Notes under the pieces: model-generated
Databases searched by the model: none
The model's input: only the letters and a program-made list of their open reading frames with translations
What the model was told of the DNA's origin: nothing
Position numbers and translations under genes: made by a program
Shown: in pieces, positions 48,425-57,979 of the stretch
Layout: each line of letters opens with the position of its first letter
Numbering within the stretch: position 1 is the stretch's first letter
Source: Pipra filicauda
Lineage: Eukaryota > Chordata > Aves > Passeriformes > Pipridae
Direction: 5' to 3'
Length of the DNA: 64,000 nt
Assembly (NCBI RefSeq): GCF_003945595.2
Contig: NW_024104532.1
Location: forward strand, 9,867,372-9,931,371

Positions 48425-50038
48425 AGAATATTACATTGCACTTAAAAAATAAGGGAGGTCTGACCCCTGTCATCTTGAACCTACACGAAGGACGCAGGGC
48501 CAGACCTACAATAAATATAAATACTATGTACAGTTTATCTAAAATAAATATATAATTTAAAATGAAAAATATCTTGTTAAATAGCTGTTACCCTCCCCCC
48601 CCCCTCCCTCCCTCCTGCGGCGAAGGAAGCCCCGAGCCCGGTGTCTCCTCCCTTTCACAGTTTGTTCCTCGGCACTGCAGTGGACGGAGAGCCGCCGGGC
48701 AGCCGGTCCCTCCCTCCCCCGAGCCCGCCCCGTCCCCGGAGGTGGCCGCGAAGCTCCTGCAGTGCCGCCGCTGCCCGAGCGGCCCCGCCGCGGGTGCCGT
48801 CCTGGTGCTCCAGCGAGCCCCCGACGTGCCGCAGCCCCGCTGGTCTCGCCTCTTCCAGGAGGTAGAAGTGCGTTATTAGTGCCGACCCCTGCAAGAGAGA
48901 GGCGGGAGAGCTCACAACACGGTCCTGGGCTGCTCTGCCCACAGAGCACGGCGGGGTAAAGGTGCTGGGTCCCACCCAGCCCGGCAGGAGAGCACTCGCA
49001 CCCACCCAAGCCCCAGCTGCCACTCGCTGCCTGTCGGGGCTGCACCCAGGAGGATGGGAGCCAGCACACCCAGGAGAGGTGGGTAAACATCCCACCCTGT
49101 GTCCACCGTGCTTCCCTTCCAGGAACCACGGCACTTTTCCCCCTGGACACATCCACCCCAGTAACCCCCAGGGCAAATGGGACAGTGAGAAAACCCCTGT
49201 TCTGAGTCTCCTTCTCAAAAATTCAGCACCAATGAACAGCTCAAAATCCCACTCCCAGCACTGTGACAAACATGACAGAAATTCTCCGAAGGCATTACTT
49301 CATCTTTACAAAGAACAATGACTTTTCTTTTTTTTTTTAAGAAGAGAAGGAGCTGTGATATGTATGGCCACGTCTAACGTCAGGGTTTGGATCAGACCAG
49401 AGGAAGTTTGACAGCTTTTCAGCACCCAACCCTGCAGCCAGCCCTGGGGTAGAGCACACCCCTCACCCACCACCCAGCCAGCCAGAGGAACATGGCATGG
49501 GCTGGCAGCAAGATCCCCCTGTGCCCAGCTGCAAGAGCATTACTTGCTCTGCTGCAAGTAATAAGCAGAGTGGGAGTGAAAAGGAAAGGGGTTTTTTACA
49601 CATGTGTATAAATAGAAGCAATATCTAAGGAGGGGAAGTGACTCAGAGGGTCAGAGAGGGAGCAGAACAAGTGGGAAAAAAAAAAACCAAAACAGAAGCA
49701 GCCTCCCCACTGCCAAACATCCCCAAAGCACTGGGGCAGAGCAGGGACTGGGGGCTAGAAAGGAGGAGGTGGGAGGAATGAAGTAGTCAGAGAACAGGGA
49801 CTTGGGCAGGAAGGCGAGATAAGAGGGTTGGAGCCCCACAGGGCAGCCCAAGTTCTCTGCCCAAATCCAGGCAGGCTCTTCTCCAGGCTTAGGCTGCCTT
49901 CAACACTCCTGCCTGGCTCTGGCACGGGATCCATACAGCAGTCCCAGCCAGCACGAACAGCAGAGCCCCCAGATGTCCACCAGCCCCATTGCTGCCCCCT
50001 GCCCAGCCAGGGGCTCACCTCGCCAGCACCCGGCATCC
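48425..50038 (-). other. HBEGF: HBEGF 3' UTR with AU-rich elements
   Basis: Between the HBEGF stop and the poly(A) signal. The distal part (about 48505-48560) is AT-rich and holds several ATTTA pentamers on the minus strand, including TATTTATATTTATT. This is the class of element that speeds decay of growth-factor mRNAs. Upstream of it a GC-rich block (about 48600-48870) gives stop-free frames on both strands that I treat as noncoding. The boundaries are inferred. Confidence 0.6.
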
Positions 50039-50111
50039 TCAGTGATTCACAGTGATGCCCAGCTTGATTTTCTCTTCGTTTTCTACATCGTAGCCACCCC
50101 TCTTGTGACAC
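50039..50111 (-). CDS. HBEGF: HBEGF exon 5 (cytoplasmic tail)
   Basis: Completes Arg185, then encodes CHKRGGYDVENEEKIKLGIT and VNH before TGA at 50039-50041. Acceptor TGGCCTCGCAG. This is the intracellular tail known in mammals to signal to nuclear repressors after cleavage. Here it differs mainly at the last few residues. Confidence 0.96.
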
Positions 50112-53100
50112 CTGCGAGGCCAAGCAAAGGGATGCTCAGGGCAAGAGGTCCCTGCCACCCTCCTCTTGCGCGTGATCTTCCCAGGGACACAGATTCCGAG
50201 AGTTCAGCCCCGTCCCACTCACCTGAGCATCAGCAGGGCTGCGATGATGACGAGACACAGGGAGGACAGGACAACAGCAACCACGGCCAGAGCCGTGGTG
50301 TGGTCGTACGCGCTGGGCGGGTGCTCCACCGGCAGCAAGAGGCCGTGGCAGCGCTCTCCGTGATACCCTGGCTGGCATCTGGGCGAGAAAGAAAGTCATA
50401 GAGGTTGGTGGTGAGCAAGCACAGGAGGTCATTGTGTCCCCCCACAACCTTGGAAGGCGGTATCTCTCCCTGGTATTGGTAAGTTAAGTTTCTGCTGCGC
50501 CAAGTGAAGACTCCTAGAAAGGTTAAACTCTCCACCAGCAGAAGGCACCAGGGTCTGTCTCCTGCCAGTCCCTCCCAGGCAGAGCCAGGCTGCCCAGACC
50601 ACCTCTGGAAGTAGGAAGGGAGCAGCGTGGTAGCTGGTCCAGCGCTTCCCACAGAGCAGGATGTCCCTGCACACCCTGACAGCCGAGAGGTGCCCCGTCC
50701 CTGCAGACTCGGGAGGTTACTCATGGAACAGAAATAACGCTCCCCACAGGGCTGTGAGGCTTCCAGCCCTTCCCAAGCCACAGCCCACTGATGTGACCAG
50801 ATATATATATCCCTCTATATCCAGCACCACTGACCCTCGGGCTGATGTCCAAGCCGGGTTTAGCCCAGCCCTCCTCCCAAGCTCATAATGGCACATACCA
50901 GTGTTACCTCCCAGGCACAGCAGCAAGGCTGCACACAAGTCAGAGGTGCAGGACCCAGCCCAGCAGCATCCTCACTCCACCCCAATCCCCAGGGACCAGC
51001 CCAAGGAAGGAACACTCCAAGAGACCCTGTGACACAGGCAGCCAGCCACCAAGAGCAGCCACAACTTAGTGACACCAGTCAACATGAGGCCTCTTTAGGA
51101 ACAGTTGGCCACTGTTCCTAAAAACCATGATGGCTCTGGAAGATGTCACCCAGGGATGGGCCACCAGGCTGCAGAGCCCAGCCAACCCCCAAATCCCTCC
51201 TGCTTGCCTGTGCCCCAGGTCCTCTCCAGTCCCAGGGATCTTGGCTGTCCCAGTCCCAGGCAGGGGTTCTGCACCCCACATTCTGCTGGGTCACCAACAC
51301 AAACTGAGTCGGCAGAGATCTCCCTTCACTGGCAGTCCCAAGCCCCCCATGCAAGGACTCAACTTCATGGCAGCTTCCACAGAGAGAAACTAGGGGACTA
51401 GAAGAGCTATGCAGAGCTTGATCCCTGCGGATTGCAGGGCATGAGATCCTGTGGGCACCATAAGCCAGGGAGCTATTATCTTCCCTGGGCTCAGGGCTGG
51501 GTGGCTCAGAGGATTGATAGTGAAGAACAAAGCCTCTTACATATCTGCCAGCTCAACTCCTGCCCACGTAAGCGGGGATCAAATGTGCACCCCTGGGTAT
51601 TTCCCGTGGTAGCAAGTCCTGTATCAAGGTGTCCCAGCAGCAGGAAAATGCTTTCTCCTCTGCTTGCCTCATCCAGTCCCTTCTCTCTACCTGTAGTCCA
51701 GGGACATGGGCAAGTGGGGGTACACAGCCCTGTCCTTCATCAGGCCAAGGGACAGCTTGGGCATGGCTTTGACAGGCTGTCCCCAAAGGTGCTACCTCCA
51801 GTCCTCCTCACTGGTGCTACAGCAGCTCATCCCGCCTGCACTGGTGCACCCCAACAGCCACAGGAGCCCTAAGCTTTCCGAGTGGGGGGTGCAGGGTGAC
51901 AGGGCCAGGATGAGGTCTCCCAAACCAGACCTGCAGAAGCCCTCAGCTGCCAGACTCCAGCCCTGCACACCATTCTGCAGCCCTCAGCACCACAGGTCTC
52001 TGCACAGCAGCTCAGCCGGAGCTCGCCGTGCCGGCAGGGAATGCTGGATCCAGGGCCACGACAGGCTTTGGTGGGGCATGGACATTGCCCAAGAAGCACA
52101 AGGAAGAGGCCAAGTCATAGCTGTCCCCGCACAGAGACAGAGAACATGCACTAAAAATATCCTGTTCGTTTTTCCTCTGCCCAGCCCAGAGAATTGAAGG
52201 AACCGTGACTAAGGCTCCCCCGGCACAGGCACACGCCAGCAACTCACATGCAGGAGGGAGCTCCCAGCTCTCGGATGTACTTGCACTCGCCGTGAATACA
52301 GAAATCCTTGTACTTCCGCAGGCACGGGTCTCTCTTCTTCCCCAGGCCTTTGCCTTTTCTTCTTTTATTGCCGTTCCCTTTCTTCTTGGGAGTAACCAGA
52401 CCTTGAGGCTTTGACAGGAAGGCAACTGGAAAACAATTTGGGAAGGAGAGAAGGGCAGTCAGACCAGCTCCACGTGCCAGCCGGAGGGAAGGCAGAGCCA
52501 CATCCCGGGACTGCTGCAATTGCTCAGCCCTGACTCCCACTGCCCTTTGTGCCGGGAGCTGCCCCCGAGCCCGGCAGAGAAGGGGGAAAAGGCATTTTTT
52601 TCAGCTCCTCACAAATATCATGGCCTTTCTGATTCATAAGAACAATTCTCAAGGAAAGAAAGGAGTTGGGCAGGGGGAACAGAGCTTTATACATCTCAAA
52701 TGCTGCTATTATATGCACCAGTTTCCACTGAACACAGAACGTTGCTAATTGCCCCTTTATCTGGCCTTTATTTCCCTGATGAGCGCAGGCTTTTCTAAGA
52801 CCCTATTCATGGCTGTAATGGAGTCTCCTTCCCGTGGGCACAAGGATGCCTTGCTCACCCCAAGGCAGGAATAAAAGAGCAAGCCTGGCTTAAGTTTTGG
52901 GTTTGCAGAGCCAAAGAGGTGGGTAGGGAAGCGTTCCCATGAATTACAACGGTATGTTTTAATTGTGGTGCAGTGACCAGTGGTATTTGGTGCCAGGCCA
53001 GCTCCCTGCTGGGTTGGTGGGAACTAGAGCACCAAGCTCCTTGCTCAGACACAGCCTAACACTAGCAACGGTACTGGAATGGTTTTTAAGATATACAGGT

Positions 53101-55055
53101 GCCCAAAAAAAATCAGCTCCCAGCCTGATCTCACAAGGTGCTGAGATGCTAGAGAGCACTCGCTGGTCCAAGGGGGATTTTTTAGCTCCTCCCAAACCAC
53201 CGCTTGGTATCTCCGGGAAAGGTGCACTAAGCCCCGGGGCTGCTCGGGAAGGAGAGGGCAGCAGAGTCCAACCTGACAAGTTGTAACCTGCACAATTCCT
53301 TCTCAGCCACTTCCTGGCTCCTGACTGAACCAGGGCCTCCCATGCTGGCACACACCGGTTGCACACCTAGCGAAGTTATTTCGACATCCTTCACACTGTG
53401 CCTGGAGAAAACCGATACTCCAGGAAACTCTGCGGCTTGGAAGAACCCTCGGATGAGGCTGTTCTGTCCCTGGCCCTGCGGGTTATCTCCCGGACACAGC
53501 CAGCAGACACACAGTGCTGCTGACCCCCCCCAGCCACCCCACTGCCACTCCCCCTCCCCGGGGCTCTGTCCCTTGGACAGCCAGAGAAGGTTGGGAAGGT
53601 CCTGCCGGTAGGAAAAGCCATCCGGCCAGGGTAGGCAGGGGGTGCTGCCTCTCTCCCCCTGCTCAGGCACCCCGGCGAAGGTGCCTTCACACAGAGGGCA
53701 GATCTCTCTGACCGTAGCTCAGCTCGAGGCATCGAGGCAGTGCTCTGACAGGCACCAAACCCTTCCGTTCCTCCCAGCCTGCCCCTCAGCCGGGGGTCAG
53801 CCCAGGCCCGCCAGATCGCTTGCCCTAGGACAGAGTCCCCTCCTCGGGGGATGCACAGAGGAGCAGGCTGCAGCATCTCCCAGCGGGAGGACACCTGCTT
53901 TTCCCCTCGGTGTGAGCGGCTCAGCCCAGTTTGTCACAGTCTGCTGGCACAGCCAAAAAGCAAAGTAAAACACGGGAAAATATGAGGGTGAGCTGTACGG
54001 GGCAGAGCACGCTCCTGGTGCCAGGTACTGCCCTCGGCGAGCCGCGTGTAGGAGGCACAGGTACACGTCAACGCCCTCAGCCCACGATGGGCCCCGTCCC
54101 ACCCCCATGAGAGCCCCCGGGACACTCTCCGGTGCCAGCCCGGGAGCCCCTCAGAGTGGCAGTGCCCCCACCGCCCCCGTGCCGGCTGACGAGCCCTGCC
54201 GCGGAATGAGGAGCAGCCGCGCGTGGGCGGCGGTGAGTCACGGCGGGAGGGCAGCGCGGGTCCCCGGGCACGGCCCCCCCGAGGGGCTCTGCCTCCACCG
54301 ACCACCGAGCTGGGACCCGGCACCCCTGGGACCCCGACAGCCTCTGGCACAAGCGCCGCTGCTCTGTGCTGGTGCCCCATGCGCTGGCCCGACTCGGGGC
54401 TGCTCCCGCGGGCGCTCGGTACCCGGGAACTCCCTCCTCGCAGCGCCCTCCGAAGCGGAGCCGGGGCTGCCGCTGGGGCACCCGCGGGGCTGAGCTGAGC
54501 CGAGCACAGCCTGGCGCCTCCGAGCCCCCCTGCTCAGCCCGCGCCAGGACCCCATCCCCATCGCGGCACACCCGTCCCGAGACCCCATCCCGCCCCGGGA
54601 CCCCCGGTCCCTACCTCTCGGCAGCTCGCTGAAGTCGTCCCCCGAGGCCGCTCCGCCGCCCTCCTTCTCCGGGCTGCCGCCGAGCAGCGGGGCCGTGGCC
54701 GGGACCGGCGCTCCCCCTCCGCCGCCGCCCTTGTGCAGCACCTCGTTGTGCAGCTCGTCCCGGCGCAGCCCGCCCGCCGCCGCCGAGCACACTGAGGGAC
54801 AGCGGTCAGATGGGACAGCTCACTCACACCGCCCTGCCCGGGACACCCCCTCCTCCCCACGCGCGACCGGGACCGATCTTCCCGTCTGCTCACACCCGGG
54901 GACCCTCCACCGGGGGACCGCGTTGCTCAGCCCTCATTCCCCGACACGTGTCCGGGACCCTCCAGGAGAGCCCGGCGCTGGGATCCGTTGCCGTCCCCAC
55001 GCGCGTCCGTACCTGCCGCCAGCAGCGCGTGGATCAGCACCGCCCGCCCGTCCAT
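50039..55055 (-). CDS. HBEGF: HBEGF, heparin-binding EGF-like growth factor precursor (five coding exons)
   Basis: Type I membrane precursor whose shed ectodomain activates EGFR and ERBB4. Coding exons are 55013-55055, 54615-54791, 52248-52425, 50223-50378 and 50039-50111. Together they give 208 residues, the human length. In order: a signal peptide of about 20 residues (MDGRAVLIHALLAA, then VCSAAAG); a diverged propeptide with a run of six glycines; a heparin-binding basic stretch (KKKGNGNKRRKGKGLGKKR, about 87-105); and an EGF domain with cysteines at 108, 116, 121, 132, 134 and 143. The juxtamembrane LLLPVE contains the usual ectodomain cleavage region near 149-150. A membrane span (about 160-184) and a cytoplasmic tail ending in GYDVENEEKIKLGITVNH follow. 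The mature growth factor is highly conserved, whereas the propeptide is not. The human protein is also the diphtheria toxin receptor, and the residues equivalent to F115, L127 and E141 are present. Identification is firm. Confidence 0.97.
50223..50378 (-). CDS. HBEGF: HBEGF exon 4 (EGF end, juxtamembrane, membrane span)
   Basis: The first base completes Ile133. The exon then gives CQPGYHGERCHG (EGF cysteines 5 and 6), the cleavage-prone LLLPVEHPPSAYDHTT and the hydrophobic ALAVVAVVLSSLCLVIIAAL span. Donor GTGAGT. Intron 4 is only 111 bases. Confidence 0.96.
50379..52247 (-). other. HBEGF: HBEGF intron 3 (1.87 kb)
   Basis: GTGAGT donor and CTCGCCCAG acceptor on the minus strand. There are no recognisable repeats apart from a short TATATATATA run near 50802-50813, and no coding sequence. 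Confidence 0.9.
52248..52425 (-). CDS. HBEGF: HBEGF exon 3 (heparin-binding region and first four EGF cysteines)
   Basis: Completes Val74, then AFLSKPQGLVTPKKKGNGNK, the basic heparin-binding stretch, and EGF cysteines at 108, 116, 121 and 132 (DPCLRKYKDFCIHGECKY, APSC). Acceptor TTTTCCAG, donor GTGAGT splitting the Ile133 codon. Confidence 0.97.
52426..54614 (-). other. HBEGF: HBEGF intron 2 (2.19 kb)
   Basis: GTAGGG donor to TTTTCCAG acceptor on the minus strand. GC content and CpG rise steadily from about 54080 towards exon 2, where the promoter CpG island begins. Open frames in that part reflect composition. No repeats recognised. Confidence 0.88.
54615..54791 (-). CDS. HBEGF: HBEGF exon 2 (end of signal peptide and propeptide)
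   Basis: Starts after CCCTCAG by completing Val15 and gives CSAAAGGLRRDELHNEVLHK, a glycine-rich run, then SPEKEGGGAASGDDFSELPR before GTAGGG. It is very GC-rich. It shares position, phase and a late DDF/L-type acidic motif with the mammalian propeptide but little sequence. An internal open frame continues past the donor and is not coding. Confidence 0.9.
54792..55012 (-). other. HBEGF: HBEGF intron 1 (221 bp)
   Basis: GTACGG donor and GTCCCTCAG acceptor. It is GC- and CpG-rich and lies inside the promoter island. Confidence 0.9.
55013..55055 (-). CDS. HBEGF: HBEGF exon 1 (start codon, signal peptide)
   Basis: ATG at 55055-55053 opens MDGRAVLIHALLAA and one base of Val15, then GTACGG. The N-terminus is hydrophobic as needed for secretion. 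The sequence differs from mammals, but exon length, phase and the total of 208 residues support this start. Confidence 0.88.
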
Positions 55056-55300
55056 GACCCGCGGGCACACGCGTCCAGCCCCTGTCCCGCTCCGCTCGGC
55101 CCCGCTCCGGTGCCCGCTCTCCAGCAGCGCGGCCCCGCGCCGGGTAGAAGGCGGCGGGCGGCGGGGCGGGGCGGGGAGGGGCTGCCCGGCCGCTCCGCCC
55201 CCGGGAAGGGCTTCCCCACCGCCCCCAAGGGGGGTTCCGCCGGCCGGGGACGGGAACGGGGCCAGGGCTCGGTGGGGTGTTCTCGCTCCCGGAGAGGACA
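55056..55300 (-). promoter_or_regulatory. HBEGF CpG-island promoter and 5' UTR
   Basis: CpG-dense sequence upstream of the HBEGF start with clustered GC boxes (GGGGCGGGG overlapping at 55163-55176, GCTCCGCCC at 55192-55200), expected Sp-family sites. No TATA box is evident. The transcription start cannot be placed from sequence alone. Confidence 0.65.
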
Positions 55301-57845
55301 GGACCTGACCAGCCACCGCCGCCCCGCTGCTGGTGGGCGGTGGGAGCCTGGGAGTCGCAGGGTCCCTGCAGGGCGCAGAGGGCAGGCGATGGCCGAGGGA
55401 CACAGCCTTTCCAGCCTTTTCCTGTGACTGGAAAGCGTGGCCTCAGGCAGGGGCAGAGGAGGGGGGTCCCGGTGCGCCCCCTGGTCCCAAGCGCCGGCTG
55501 ACGGGACGGGTGCCTGGGGTGGGCCGGGGGTGCCAGGGGAGCGAGTGCACCTCACAGGAGGAGCATCAGGTGAGAGGCAGGACCTCAGGGTGCAGGGCTG
55601 CACCTCCTCCTGGCCCCGATAGGAAACAGACTGCCACCCGTGCGCCATCCTGCACATGGGAGGTGGTGGCAGCCAGAGGTGGTAGCGGAGACCCTTTCTG
55701 TCCCCAAGGCCACCTTTGTGCCCTTAAAGAGCTCCTCTGACTGATAGCATCGCAGCCTCATCTCACAATCCCCCCTCAGCCAGCCACTGTCCTTATCCTC
55801 ATCCCAACCCTCTGTGCATGGGCACTGCCAGCACTTCCCTGTCCCCTTCACTGGGCTTGCAACCATGTGTTGTGTTTGGCCCAACCCTCAGCCCAGGTGA
55901 CAGCCCAAAAAACACCACTGACACCAGCGCTGGGCAAATGCAGGGTCCTACCCTGGCTCCTGTTGAGGCCGGCCATGGCCCCTGGCTGGTTCCTCGAGGT
56001 CCCAAGCCCCCAGCCCATGGCTGGTTTGGGCTCAGCAAGGCATGAGCAAAATATTCCTGCCATTGTTGTTGGTGTCTCCAAGGAATACCGCCGGATCTGG
56101 CACCCCCCCGCTCACGCCCTCCTCTTCTTGCTCAGACTTGACTTTTGCAATTGTTTGCGGGATGTTTTTCCTTCCGCCTCCTCTGGCCATCAGCAGCCCA
56201 AAGCCTCTGGCAGCAGAGCGAGGGGGTGGCCTGGGTGAGGGGCTGTGTCCCTGGGCAGCCCTGCACCCTGGAGCCCGGTCCCTGAATGGAGATGGGATTT
56301 TTGTCCTTGCCAGTCCCCTGTCACATCCCCAGGGCCAGGCCAGGCGTGCACGGGTGGCGTGTGCCAGCAGCATTTGCCAGCTGACCTGGCACCTCCGGAG
56401 AGGGAGGCACCGGCTCACGTCAGCAGCCAGGGAGGCTGTTGGCACAGAGGGTTGGCAGCGGGCAAGGGTGGGGGGTGTGTGCAGGCTGCCAATCCTGCCT
56501 GCCTTCTGCTGCCTGCCTCTGCTCCCTGCCCCCTGCCTCTGCCTCCCAGAGCCTCCCATGACCCCTGCCCACCTCCTGCAGCCCCTCACAGCCTCCCTGC
56601 CTGCACCTGCCACCAGTCATGCCCAATCTTATGCCAGGGGGCCATGCTGGGGCAGCACCCACAGGAGGTGGGGGGCTAACACCTGGGAAGGTTTGGGTGC
56701 CTCAACCACATGTCCTGCTGCCAGGGGTCTCCCTGTGTCCCCCACCCTGGCCAAGGGCACCACTCCACACACCATGGCACCCACTGGTATAACAGAACAA
56801 ACAGCCTGGTGGGCACCCAGGGCCTGATCCTTGGCCTCAGCTCCTGTAAGGCAGGTACCAGGAGCCCAAGGACTCACATGCCCACCCTCTGCACTCTCCC
56901 AAATTGTAACACTGCTGTGTTACATCCTGGCCCTGCTCCAGCTGCTCCTGGGCCAGATCCTGCCAACACCAGCAGGCTCCAGCACAGCCTGCCCATACCC
57001 GTGCTGCGGGTGTTTGTGGTCCTGTTTGTGGTCCTGCCACTGTGTTTGCACTGCACACAGCCCCGTGGTTTGTTTGCAGAGGGCTGAGGGGGCTGTCACG
57101 GTGATGGTGGCCCTGCCATCTCCCCATCCCTGGCAGGGTGCTGTGGCTGTGACCACATCCATCTGCTCCCCCGCCACAGCCCACACAGGTGCCCTCTGTC
57201 AAGCTGCAGCCCTGACACCCTCCTGGCCCTTGTCATCACACCCTTACTCCCCTGCTCTGGATTTGCTCAGCGGTGCCACATCCTTCCCCAACCATGTCCC
57301 CACATCCGCTTTCCTAAGGAAGAGCTGCACAGCACCCTGGCAAAGTCACTGATGCTGCCACCAGCTCTTCAGGATTGGCCCTGCCATCGCCTCACCAACG
57401 CCTTGCAGGGTGCAGGTGGGACTGGGGACACGCTACTCCCCAGGAACAGCCTTGTCCATGTGGGTCACCTGGAGCAGGCAGGTGGGTCCCCTGGTCCCAG
57501 GCCCAGGTGGGCAGCTGGATGTGGCAGGACCCAACCACAAAGGGTCCCGTGGGGCTGACCCTGCTGTTTTGAGATGGTTGTTTTGGGCTTGGCTCCTGTG
57601 TATTGGTTTGTGGCCAGTTTAAACCAGTTCACAGCTTTTATAAGGTGTGGGATGAGTGGGATCCTGTGAGTGCCAGAGGGAACCCAGGCCTGTGGCTGCC
57701 GGTGCCAGTGGCCATGCGAGCCCACATGCCCGGGGCGGGTGGCACAGCTCTCCAGGAGGCAGGGACCTGCTCACAACCCAGACCAGACTGGAGCAACCTC
57801 GGAGCTCCCTCCCAGGTTTTGGGCTGCAGCATCTTCCCCTCCAGG
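55301..57845. other. Intergenic interval between divergent HBEGF and SLC4A9
   Basis: About 2.5 kb, GC-rich, with no recognisable CR1 and no supported coding exon. Several overlapping open frames exist on both strands without family features. Any 5' noncoding or N-terminal exon of SLC4A9 would lie here. Confidence 0.55.
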
Positions 57846-57979
57846 ATGGCCTCAGCAGCCAGAGGAGCTGGTGCTGCCCCGCGGCAGGATGGGGGGGATG
57901 TCACCTGCCCGCTGCTCTTCATCCAGCTCAACCAGCTCCTCAGCACCCCAGAGGGACTGGAGTGGAGGGAGATGGCCAG
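57846..57979 (+). CDS. SLC4A9: SLC4A9 first recognised coding exon
   Basis: Encodes [20 protein letters not shown] then REMA and two bases of Arg45, donor GTAGGC. The ATG at 57846 has a good context (A at -3, G at +4). However, the preceding CTTCCCCTCCAG could also be a splice acceptor, and the frame stays open upstream to 57603. The true start may therefore be further 5'. Confidence 0.75.

Noticed and set aside
48557..49269. Minus-strand frames of about 200 codons in the HBEGF 3' UTR
   Set aside because: They lie in the GC-rich block of the UTR with matching frames on the other strand and no recognisable domain.
54077..54571. Continuation of the HBEGF exon 2 frame past its donor, and antisense frames in the promoter island
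   Set aside because: GTAGGG donor at 54614 and the clean join to exon 3 fix the exon end. The rest is CpG-island composition.
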